From contig DAXY01000102.1 in the NCBI GenBank assembly GCA_002506645.1, positions 9,679-15,811 on the forward strand: 6,133 nucleotides of DNA, in the 5' to 3' direction. Within the stretch, counting starts at the first letter, position 1. Every line of letters starts with the position of its first letter. Source of the stretch: Vulcanisaeta distributa (lineage in GTDB: Archaea; Thermoproteota; Thermoprotei; Thermoproteales; Thermocladiaceae). The notes under the pieces were generated by a model. That model was not told the DNA's origin and made no database searches. It saw only the letters and a program-made list of their open reading frames with translations. Position numbers and translations under genes: made by a program. Positions 1 to 6,133 of this stretch are shown one piece after another.

Positions 1-2
1 TG

Positions 3-1151
3 GACGACGTAATTGATGTTAATAAGTTACCGCATGAGAGACTTAGGAAAAGGGTTCTCGAGACGAGGAGGATCGGCCTTGGGGCCAATGGCCTCGCCGA
101 CACCTTAATAGCCCTAGGCCTTAGGTATGACTCACCACAGGCAATCGCGGTATCCAATGAATTGGCCAGTTTCATAGCGAGGATGGCTGTTAGGGCTAGT
201 ATTGAGTTGGCTAAGGAGAAGGGCGTTTACCCAGCGTATAAGCATAGTGATTGGGCTGAGGGCGTACTGCCGTGGACGAAGCATAGGGAGAGGCTTGAGA
301 AGTTCTCGAGTGCGGTGGATAAGGGCGCCGTTGAGGAGTACATGAAGACCCTGGAGGCTGGCTATAATGACCAGAGGGTTAGGTCCATCATTGATGGTTC
401 AACGGCGGTGCTTAGAGGATATAGGGCGTTGGATGGTGACTTATCGATTGACGTGAGTACCATAGGCATTAGGAATGGTTCGATAATGAGCATAGCCCCT
501 GAGGGCTCGAGAAGCCTCATCGCTGGCGTGAACTCAAGCATTGAGCCCCTCTTCGCCATCGCATACATTAGGAACTTATCCATTGGCAAGCTAATTGAGT
601 ATAACTACACGGCCCTCAAGCTATTAACGCAGACGAAGACTCTGGATGAGCAGACCAGGAGGTTCGTTGAGGAATACGGAATACTGCCTAGGGACCACCC
701 ATTGGCTGAACTATTGAGGACTGCCCACGAGATTCATTGGAAGTGGCATGTTTACATGCAGGTGACTTGGGCGAGGTGGAATGACTCAGGCGTTAGCAAG
801 ACAATTAACATGCCGAGCAACGCGCCGATGGAGGATGTGGAGCGGGCATATAGGCTTGCCTGGCTGCTCAACGCCTTCGGGATAACGGTATATAGGGACA
901 GGAGCAAGTCAGTGCAGGTAATATACACGGGCGTTAAGGGTGCTGAGGCCAAGCCTACGGTTGAGGTTGAGGAGGTCAGGGTTGAGGCAAAGCCCAAGGC
1001 TGAGGCTAGGGCGAGCTATACGTCGTTGTCCGCGTTAAAGGATAAGTTGGTCAGGATTAAGGGCAATGGTAGTGAGAGCATTGAGGAGGAGATGCAGGAG
1101 GAGCTTGGGGAGACTGACGACCCATACTGCAAGACCGGTGCCTGTGGTTAA
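3..1151 (+). CDS. Ribonucleotide reductase large subunit, probably class II (adenosylcobalamin-dependent), C-terminal part; 5' end outside window
   Basis: This enzyme reduces ribonucleotides to deoxyribonucleotides for DNA synthesis in the cytoplasm. The frame is open from base 3, so the gene enters from the left; the TTG at 162 is internal, because family sequence lies before it (RRIGLG at 66-83, then a GLAD segment). Other family signatures in order are IAPEGS (492-509), IEPLFA (540-557), VSKTINMPSNAP (about 792-827) and GITVYRD (879-899). The GITVYRDxSK form near the end, and the lack of the paired tyrosines of class I radical transfer, favour class II. After it comes a charged linker (about 940-1110) and a terminal CX4C pair (Cys codons at 1128 and 1143), the expected swinging-arm redox cysteines. 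The thiyl-radical cysteine and any ATP cone are out of view, so the class is inferred. It is convergent with the reverse gyrase, 3 bases apart. Confidence 0.93.
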   Translation, partial: DDVIDVNKLPHERLRKRVLETRRIGLGANGLADTLIALGLRYDSPQAIAVSNELASFIARMAVRASIELAKEKGVYPAYKHSDWAEGVLPWTKHRERLEKFSSAVDKGAVEEYMKTLEAGYNDQRVRSIIDGSTAVLRGYRALDGDLSIDVSTIGIRNGSIMSIAPEGSRSLIAGVNSSIEPLFAIAYIRNLSIGKLIEYNYTALKLLTQTKTLDEQTRRFVEEYGILPRDHPLAELLRTAHEIHWKWHVYMQVTWARWNDSGVSKTINMPSNAPMEDVERAYRLAWLLNAFGITVYRDRSKSVQVIYTGVKGAEAKPTVEVEEVRVEAKPKAEARASYTSLSALKDKLVRIKGNGSESIEEEMQEELGETDDPYCKTGACG

Positions 1152-1154
1152 ACC

Positions 1155-4100
1155 TCAATTAATGGCATTCTCCCTAAGTATGCCCTTGCTCCTAGCCTCC
1201 TCAAATAATTCATTAAGCACATCCCTGTAATCCCTCTCACCAACCTCAACCTCGTCCATGTGCCTCTCAACGGTCTTGGTCCTATCCTCACTAACTAAGT
1301 CGCTGAACTCCCTCCTCTCCTCGGTTAGGTACTTATAGACCTGACGCCCAAGGCTCGTGGGTATGACATACCTAGTCCTCCTGCCAACAACCAATGCGTA
1401 GCGCCTCTTCAGTATTATATCGACGATCTTCGCGTAGGTGCTTGGCCTGCCAATGCCCCTCTCCTTCATCATCGCGATTATATCGCCCTCCCTAAGCGGT
1501 GGTGTCCTACTCACCCTCTTGATGTAGTCTATACTGGCTATGCCGTACTCCCCAGGCACCAGTTCTTGATACTCCCTACCCTCTATGTAGGGCCACATCT
1601 TCGTGAACCCAGGCTCCAACACCTTCGAGACCCTCTCCACCTCCTCCTCATGCGCACTCACGCCATTGAGGTATATGCTTATCTTCAGTTTCTCCTTCAA
1701 AACCCTGGCGCTGCTCATCTGGCTCGCCATAAACCTCCTGAATACTAAGTCATAAACCCTTAGGTGGTTTGCCGTGACCTTAATGGCCAATTGCAGTAAG
1801 CCGGTGTTTAGTAGGTTCCTGAGGTCGTCACTGTCAATGGGCCTAGTGGGCCTTATACATTCGTGGGCCCCAACCTCCTTACCACCCCAGGCCCTGCCCA
1901 CAAAGTAGCCACTCCCAACCTTCTCGCTTATGTACTCCTTCGCAATGCCGATGCCCACTGTCGACACCCTCGTACTGTCGGTCCTGTGGTACGTTATGAG
2001 CCCTGATTCGAATAACTCCTGGGCAATGGCCATTGTCTGCTCAACGCTCAGCCCAAGTATGTTTGCTGAGTCCCTGAGCAAGGCATCGGTCGTGTACGGC
2101 GGCATTGGGTTCAGTTCCTCCACCTCCTCCCCAACCTTAGTCACCACCACCTTAACCTCGGAATCCACGGGCTTGCTCCTATGGATGGCCCTGAGAGTCC
2201 TTATCAAGTCCTCATTACTGGGTGGTATGTTTAATCTCAACTTCACGCCGTTACTCAGCGTAATAGTTACTGAGTAGACCTTATCCTTCCTACTCTCGTC
2301 ATACCTCTCTATTATCCAGCCGAGGACGGGCGTCTGAACCCTACCTGCTGATAAAGTCCTCCTACCGAATTTCTCCTGAACAATTTGGCTAAGCCCAAAC
2401 CCAATCCACCTATCCTCAATCCTCCTAACCAATTGCGCCTCAACCATGCTTAGGTTTATGGTCCTCGGGTTCATGATAGCGTCTATTATTGCCTTCTTAG
2501 TGACCTCGTGAAACTCGATCCTAACGATATTACTCACGTAGGGCCTAAGCATCATGTAGACATCCCAGGCTATCTTCTCACCCTCCGAGTCCGGGTCCGT
2601 GCCTATCATTACTTGGTCAACCTCGGTGGCTATGTCCCTCAACGCATTCACTATGTCCATCGCATCGACCAGTTTAACGCCGTGAATCCTGCACACATCA
2701 ACATCCTCAGTATAGGTCTCACCACCAACGGGGCACCTCTTTATCGTGCCGTATATGGGCACGAAGTCATTATCGGCCTTAAGTATTCCGTAGTAATCAA
2801 CGACCTTCCCAGCCTGTAGTGTTCGCGTGATATCCTTAACATCCAATGGACTGGCGGGTATTAAGTCCCACATGTGCCCCTTGGTAGCGGTTATCAGCAG
2901 ATATAGGTTGCCCAAGGTGGCTTCATAAATTATTAATGGGCCAACCTCCCTCCTGGTTGGTACCCCGAAGAAGCTGGCTATGGTCCTCGCCTTCGTGGGC
3001 GACTCCACAATGACGAAGGCTGTCCTCAACGGGTCCCTCTCGAGGAATTGATTGGGTATCTTCCCAAGCATTATGTCCCTAATTAATCCCCTCTCATCCC
3101 TAATCCTCCTCATTAAGCCTTCAATATCCACCTCATTAATGTCCTGAAACCTAACATCCTCAAGCCTATACCTAAGGTTCTTAATCAAGCCATTAAACAC
3201 CTTCTCATTATCCACGACAAGTACGGACAGGCCCTGGGACACACCACCGACATAGAGTCTCGATGTCCTACCGCTGCCCTGAATGTACGTCGTCACGTCA
3301 GGGATGATTATGTAAAGCTCGCCATTCCTATACTCAAGACCAACCTCGTTGGACTGCTCTATCGCCTTCCTAATCCCCTCATCACCTAGTAATTTATTCA
3401 CTAGATCCACGGCATCCCTAATTACGTCAGCCGCGTACTTATCAAACCCGGTCAATTCCTTACCCTCCTCAATGGCCTTCAGGAGGTTATTGACTTGCTC
3501 CTGGTTGAGTGCCGTTAAATTCCTAAGCCTTGCAATGACCCTATCAACATCATTCCTCAGGTACTGTGGAACGACATTCCTAATCGTGAATAAAAACATT
3601 AAGTACCTCACTGGCGTAAATTCCTCAAGTTTAAGCCTAAACCTCATGCGCGGGACTCCCATGAAAACTACATATGTGATCCTTTGCGGTAAGTCAATGC
3701 CCCTGACCAGGGATGACCTCGACGTTGCGAGGCCTATCAGTACGTCTATTCTACCCTCAACGAAGTCGTTAAGTAATGACTTACTTGGCCTTAGGTAGGA
3801 TGCGGCCTTAACCCCGTTGCTATTCAATGCCCTGAGCAGTTCATCAACGAGGTCCTTAAGGTCCGGCGGCACGTAGATTATCCCCCCACCACCCAGCCTC
3901 CTCACCAACTCAACGGTTGTGCCCACCAGCGAGTCCCTGGGCCTAACGTAAACATCAACAACATTCCTCAATCCCTCGGCCCTACCGCCCGTCTCAAAGC
4001 CCAGGAATTCCCTGAATAGGAACAACCTCGCGGTCTTCCTCATCCTCGTTAACGCTCCAGAGGCTATTAGTATGCCTATGTTGTTGCTCCTTACGTAATT

Positions 4101-4946
4101 CGTTAATTCCGCGCTCAATTTCTTGATATCCTCCCTGAGCCTATTAACCTCCTCCTCACTTGCCCTAAGCCTAACCGCCCTCCTAAGCTTCTTCATTAGG
4201 TCAACCACCGTGAGAGCCTTTCGAAGGGCCTCATCACTAATACCGAGCAGTAGCAATAACCTATCGATGTTCCTGCTCGATGCCCTTAGGACGCTATCAA
4301 CATCATCAACGAAGATTAGGGAAAACCTATATCTACTGAGTAGGTTCATGTGCCTTGGTAGGAAGGCGTTGGTTATTATCAATATGTCGAAGTTCCCATC
4401 CTCAATAGCCTTCATGGCATCTGCCAACTCCTGCTTGGATAGTATTGATGATGCCATCACGATCCTCACGTTGGCGCCCACCTTAGCTGAGTATTCGCTC
4501 AGTCTCCTATGGACATCATACGCCAGGGTGGATGTTGGGACGACAATCAACACCCTACCCCTCCTCCTCAAGACCATGTATAGGGACGCAACCATGCCGA
4601 AGGTGGTCTTACCACTCCCAGTTGGTGCAACTATTGCGAAGCTCTTACCCTTAATAATCCTCCTGGCCCAAAGCCTCTGGGCACCCCACATGTTTGTGCC
4701 TATTATCCTCCTGAACATCCCCGCGAATTCGTTGTACTCATTAACCATGTTCTCCAGGGCCTTGAGCCTACCTATTGTGCCGAGCCTCTCCAGCATGTTC
4801 AGCACCTCTATCGTGCTGGCAACCCTCCTCGGTACCTCAGGTAGGCACTTATGGCAAGGTAGCCCAGAGGCGAGCCTATCCGAGGTTATGTCACCTCCGC
4901 AGTTTGGGCATGCCCTACGATAAATCACTAACGGTTGCCTATCCAT
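1155..4946 (-). CDS. rgy: Reverse gyrase, full length (SF2 helicase-like domain fused to type IA topoisomerase)
   Basis: ATP-dependent topoisomerase that introduces positive supercoils and is characteristic of hyperthermophiles. At 1263 residues it is at the long end for the family but ordinary. Domains: an N-terminal zinc finger (C13-X2-C16, C31-X2-C34); helicase domain with Walker A APTGSGKTT (107-115), motif II DDVD (214-217), motif V VRGIDLP (414-420) and motif VI QGSGRTSR (556-563). A helical insert lies at about 235-288, and about 440-545 is the likely latch region. The topoisomerase half starts near 642 with Toprim VESPTKA (647-653) and DPDSEGE (784-790; acidic triad E648, D784, D786). 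A degenerate second zinc finger (738-755) sits inside Toprim. Catalytic tyrosine is Y986 in ITYHRTD; AHECIRPT (1027-1034) and GIGRPSTY (1164-1171) follow. No intein or split is seen. The ATG at 4946 lies 12 codons before the first zinc cysteine and has a TATA box at a suitable distance. Confidence 0.98.
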   Translation of the reverse strand: MDRQPLVIYRRACPNCGGDITSDRLASGLPCHKCLPEVPRRVASTIEVLNMLERLGTIGRLKALENMVNEYNEFAGMFRRIIGTNMWGAQRLWARRIIKGKSFAIVAPTGSGKTTFGMVASLYMVLRRRGRVLIVVPTSTLAYDVHRRLSEYSAKVGANVRIVMASSILSKQELADAMKAIEDGNFDILIITNAFLPRHMNLLSRYRFSLIFVDDVDSVLRASSRNIDRLLLLLGISDEALRKALTVVDLMKKLRRAVRLRASEEEVNRLREDIKKLSAELTNYVRSNNIGILIASGALTRMRKTARLFLFREFLGFETGGRAEGLRNVVDVYVRPRDSLVGTTVELVRRLGGGGIIYVPPDLKDLVDELLRALNSNGVKAASYLRPSKSLLNDFVEGRIDVLIGLATSRSSLVRGIDLPQRITYVVFMGVPRMRFRLKLEEFTPVRYLMFLFTIRNVVPQYLRNDVDRVIARLRNLTALNQEQVNNLLKAIEEGKELTGFDKYAADVIRDAVDLVNKLLGDEGIRKAIEQSNEVGLEYRNGELYIIIPDVTTYIQGSGRTSRLYVGGVSQGLSVLVVDNEKVFNGLIKNLRYRLEDVRFQDINEVDIEGLMRRIRDERGLIRDIMLGKIPNQFLERDPLRTAFVIVESPTKARTIASFFGVPTRREVGPLIIYEATLGNLYLLITATKGHMWDLIPASPLDVKDITRTLQAGKVVDYYGILKADNDFVPIYGTIKRCPVGGETYTEDVDVCRIHGVKLVDAMDIVNALRDIATEVDQVMIGTDPDSEGEKIAWDVYMMLRPYVSNIVRIEFHEVTKKAIIDAIMNPRTINLSMVEAQLVRRIEDRWIGFGLSQIVQEKFGRRTLSAGRVQTPVLGWIIERYDESRKDKVYSVTITLSNGVKLRLNIPPSNEDLIRTLRAIHRSKPVDSEVKVVVTKVGEEVEELNPMPPYTTDALLRDSANILGLSVEQTMAIAQELFESGLITYHRTDSTRVSTVGIGIAKEYISEKVGSGYFVGRAWGGKEVGAHECIRPTRPIDSDDLRNLLNTGLLQLAIKVTANHLRVYDLVFRRFMASQMSSARVLKEKLKISIYLNGVSAHEEEVERVSKVLEPGFTKMWPYIEGREYQELVPGEYGIASIDYIKRVSRTPPLREGDIIAMMKERGIGRPSTYAKIVDIILKRRYALVVGRRTRYVIPTSLGRQVYKYLTEERREFSDLVSEDRTKTVERHMDEVEVGERDYRDVLNELFEEARSKGILRENAIN

Positions 4947-4954
4947 CTAATCCT

Positions 4955-4959
4955 TCACC
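4955..4959 (-). promoter_or_regulatory. Possible Shine-Dalgarno of the reverse gyrase gene (GGTGA)
   Basis: Read on the minus strand, GGTGA lies 8 bases before the ATG at 4946 and matches part of the archaeal anti-Shine-Dalgarno complement. If transcription starts about 26 bases after the TATA box, near 4953, this site would fall outside the mRNA and be irrelevant. A transcript start a few bases earlier would include it. Confidence 0.35.
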
Positions 4960-4975
4960 ACATTAACTAAAGCCC

Positions 4976-4983
4976 TTAATAAA
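4976..4983 (-). promoter_or_regulatory. TATA box of the reverse gyrase gene
   Basis: Minus-strand TTTATTAA is centred about 33 bases upstream of the ATG at 4946. With the usual archaeal TATA-to-start distance of 25-27 bases, transcription would begin near 4953, giving a leader of only about 6-7 bases. No strong purine-rich BRE is evident beside it. Confidence 0.6.
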
Positions 4984-5017
4984 CATTCGTGCCAACGGGC
5001 ATTCTTGATTGTTAGTA

Positions 5018-5024
5018 TTAAATA
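5018..5024 (+). promoter_or_regulatory. TATA box of the membrane-protein gene
   Basis: TTAAATA, within an A/T stretch at 5016-5026, is centred 34 bases upstream of the ATG at 5055 and predicts a transcript start near 5047. It faces away from the reverse gyrase TATA box about 41 bases to the left. It also decides the start codon: the in-frame TTG at 5025 touches this box and could not be translated from this promoter. Confidence 0.6.
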
Positions 5025-5054
5025 TTGATATTACATTGGTATTTCTTGGGTAGT

Positions 5055-5597
5055 ATGTCGGTTAATACGGGGGGTATACAGGACTATGTGCGGTACGTGT
5101 ACATAATGTCGCTAGTGTCCGCCCTGGCCATGGCAATAGCCGTGGACTACGTATTAACTGAACTGTGGATATACGGCACTGCCGACTTAACGATACTCGT
5201 AGTAACGCCGGTATTCATGTTCATGTTCTCCATGCTCGTTATCTCGTCAATATCAATGATTAAGCAGTTGAGGGGTAACTTTGGCTCCATGTCGTCAAAG
5301 GCCAAGGCGCTCATGATTACCTACATCACGTTCTTCATGATGGCGCTGATATACTTCACATACATATCGATAGTGCACTACGCGGGCCTGGGCCTCACGA
5401 TCTCGGATCCGCAACTAGTTGGTGATCATTACCTAGGCTTTGGGCTTGCCCTCTACGACGCTGGCCTGCTGACGATGTCGTGGCAATTAATCGAGGACTT
5501 ACTCAATAATAAATTATCATCATTGTATAAACTCTTCATCACGATGTTTAGGCCACCCCACGATGAGGATGATGACGATACAATAATAATTAAGTGA
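5055..5597 (+). CDS. Uncharacterised small integral membrane protein with acidic tail (180 aa)
   Basis: I do not recognise the family. Reading from the ATG at 5055, the product has a short polar N-terminus and three clear hydrophobic segments at about 14-34, 45-69 and 86-108. A fourth, weaker and more amphipathic one lies at about 125-148. A basic loop (about 70-85, with K70, R73, K82 and K84) lies between the second and third segments. The C-terminus is hydrophilic, with the acidic run HDEDDDD (169-175) just before the end. There is no cleavable signal peptide and no obvious catalytic or metal-binding motif. A TTG start 10 codons earlier is possible in frame but overlaps the TATA box, so the ATG is preferred. 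The gene is divergent from the reverse gyrase gene, and its codon use matches the neighbours. A channel, transporter subunit or sensor cannot be told apart from sequence alone. Confidence 0.82.
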   Translation: MSVNTGGIQDYVRYVYIMSLVSALAMAIAVDYVLTELWIYGTADLTILVVTPVFMFMFSMLVISSISMIKQLRGNFGSMSSKAKALMITYITFFMMALIYFTYISIVHYAGLGLTISDPQLVGDHYLGFGLALYDAGLLTMSWQLIEDLLNNKLSSLYKLFITMFRPPHDEDDDDTIIIK

Positions 5598-5646
5598 ATC
5601 AAATCCCTAGGCCATTGGTATTACATGGTGCGCGGGGCAGCAGGGC

Positions 5647-5654
5647 TTTAAAAT
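5647..5654 (+). promoter_or_regulatory. TATA box of the 110-aa protein gene
   Basis: TTTAAAAT is centred about 29-30 bases before the ATG at 5680, predicting a transcript start near 5677 and an almost leaderless mRNA. It lies in the 82-base gap after the membrane-protein gene, so the 110-aa gene can be expressed independently of that gene. Confidence 0.6.
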
Positions 5655-5679
5655 GGCACTAATGAGGATGTACTGAGGT

Positions 5680-6012
5680 ATGCGCATTGCTGGTTTAGTC
5701 GCTGATTTATTAATGAGGACGTGCAACGCAAGTTCGGTGGAGAGGCAGCCATTTATTGATGGGTCTAGGTACATGATTAGGTTCAGCGATAACCACAACA
5801 TGGAGGTCCACCTAATCGATAAGGGCGGGAGACTCTTCGCAGAGTTCTGGATCAGCACATATGCAACGCCGCTGATGATAATTGAGTATATGACGGACAT
5901 AAAACCATTAAGTATATGCGAGGAAATATGCGAATTAATACGCATAATAAATGAGTCACTGGCGAGACAGGCCGAGAAAATAAACAAGGCCCCGACAATC
6001 CAACCCAAGTAA
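5680..6012 (+). CDS. Hypothetical small alpha/beta protein (110 aa)
   Basis: The family is not recognised. The ATG at 5680 is the first possible one in frame, since a TGA lies at 5674-5676, and a good TATA box precedes it. By eye, the product starts with a helix (about 2-14), followed by three likely beta strands (about 29-36, 40-47 and 50-58; alternating hydrophobic and polar residues with turns at DNHN and KGG). Two helices follow (about 62-70 and 77-100). This compact layout could suit a small regulatory, adaptor or dimerising protein, but no motif supports a specific role. Cysteines at 15, 80 and 84 do not form a convincing metal site. No signal peptide or membrane segment is seen. A 138-codon frame on the other strand covers the same DNA; this strand is preferred because of the promoter, the soluble-protein composition and codon use like the neighbours. 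Confidence 0.75.
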   Translation: MRIAGLVADLLMRTCNASSVERQPFIDGSRYMIRFSDNHNMEVHLIDKGGRLFAEFWISTYATPLMIIEYMTDIKPLSICEEICELIRIINESLARQAEKINKAPTIQPK

Positions 6013-6089
6013 TGACTCGCCATGGGACGGCAGCGTTTAGGTATTTTGTAGCGGGGTTGGGTGATGTATTGCCATGTGACTTATTAGTT

Positions 6090-6094
6090 GGTGA
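6090..6094 (+). promoter_or_regulatory. Possible Shine-Dalgarno before the right-edge gene (GGTGA)
   Basis: GGTGA is followed by only three bases and then the ATG at 6098. The spacing is short but tolerable in archaea. It supports translation from 6098 with a leader, unlike the near-leaderless genes to its left. A weak A/T-rich stretch at 6036-6050 is the only nearby promoter candidate. Confidence 0.3.
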
Positions 6095-6097
6095 ATT

Positions 6098-6133
6098 ATG
6101 GCCTATTGGTGGCCACCGTTTCCAAGGACCATG
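6098..6133 (+). CDS. Start of a plus-strand gene cut by the window edge (first 12 codons)
   Basis: An ATG at 6098 opens a frame that runs without a stop to the last base, giving MAYWWPPFPRTM. A GGTGA sequence stands just upstream, and the position, 85 bases after the previous stop, fits the start of a separate gene. The N-terminus is strikingly rich in tryptophan, tyrosine, phenylalanine and proline. Some short archaeal proteins begin with such a W/P-rich patch ahead of a coiled coil, but 12 residues are too few to assign a family. The call rests on context only, and the frame could close just outside the window. Confidence 0.45.
   Translation, partial: MAYWWPPFPRTM

Noticed and set aside
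162..170. TTG at 162 as the start of the ribonucleotide reductase gene
   Set aside because: The frame is open to the left edge, and the upstream codons encode conserved family sequence (RRIGLG and the GLAD segment), so the gene starts outside the window.
2682..2735. Intein or split point in reverse gyrase
   Set aside because: The protein is continuous, with no intein splice motifs or endonuclease sequence; all helicase and topoisomerase motifs are in one frame.
4123..4923. 266-codon open frame on the plus strand inside the reverse gyrase gene
   Set aside because: It is a Ser/Leu-rich antisense shadow of the helicase domain, whose motifs on the minus strand are unambiguous.
5025..5054. TTG start at 5025 (or 5046) for the membrane protein
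   Set aside because: The TTG at 5025 overlaps the TATA box. The one at 5046 would sit at the predicted transcript start; the ATG at 5055 fits better.
5653..5676. Seven-codon frame MALMRMY ending just before the 110-aa gene
   Set aside because: Its start overlaps the TATA box, so it would not be in the predicted transcript; it is most likely chance.
5598..5679. C/D box small RNA in the gap before the 110-aa gene or in 6013-6097
   Set aside because: Partial matches to C box (GTGATGT at 6061) and D box (CTGA at 5673) occur, but no correctly ordered and spaced set is present in either gap.
5607..6023. 138-codon open frame on the minus strand opposite the 110-aa gene
   Set aside because: It lacks a TATA box at a suitable distance, its product is a hydrophobic mixture typical of antisense translation, and the plus-strand frame has a well-placed promoter and normal codon use.
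6061..6087. Short frame starting GTG or ATG (6061 or 6064) ending at 6087, as a leader peptide
   Set aside because: It has only seven or eight codons, no composition or spacing that suggests attenuation, and no clear promoter.
6108..6117. Perfect 10-base palindrome GGTGGCCACC
   Set aside because: It arises from consecutive Trp-Trp-Pro-Pro codons at the start of the edge gene, so coding explains it.

Overview
The window looks like chromosomal DNA of a hyperthermophilic crenarchaeon, most likely a member of the Thermoproteales such as a Vulcanisaeta or Caldivirga relative. The grounds are a full-length reverse gyrase (the hallmark gene of hyperthermophiles), heavy use of AGG for arginine and ATA for isoleucine in every gene, TATA-type archaeal promoters placed so close to the start codons that transcripts should be nearly leaderless, and a moderate GC content. 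The genus is an inference from style, not from an alignment.

Layout. Positions 3-1151 (+) hold the C-terminal 382 residues of a ribonucleotide reductase large subunit, best read as the adenosylcobalamin-dependent class II type. Its start and catalytic centre lie outside the window. It ends tail to tail, 3 bases away, with a complete 1263-residue reverse gyrase on the minus strand (4946 down to 1155), which takes up most of the window. The reverse gyrase shares a 108-bp divergent promoter region with a gene for a 180-residue membrane protein of unknown role (5055-5597, +). This is followed on the same strand by a 110-residue unrecognised alpha/beta protein with its own TATA box (5680-6012). 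At the right edge a further plus-strand gene probably begins at 6098 and is cut off after 12 codons.

How they fit together. The two recognisable genes serve DNA metabolism: dNTP supply (ribonucleotide reductase) and positive supercoiling or protection of DNA at high temperature (reverse gyrase). They are convergent, so they are not an operon and their proximity need not mean a functional link. The three small plus-strand genes to the right are not recognisable to me, and each appears to carry its own expression signals.

I see no mobile element, CRISPR array, tRNA, rRNA or clear small RNA gene, and no gene-free stretch longer than about 110 bases. The most open questions are the two complete unknown proteins beside the reverse gyrase, the degenerate second zinc finger of the reverse gyrase, and the compact divergent promoter.
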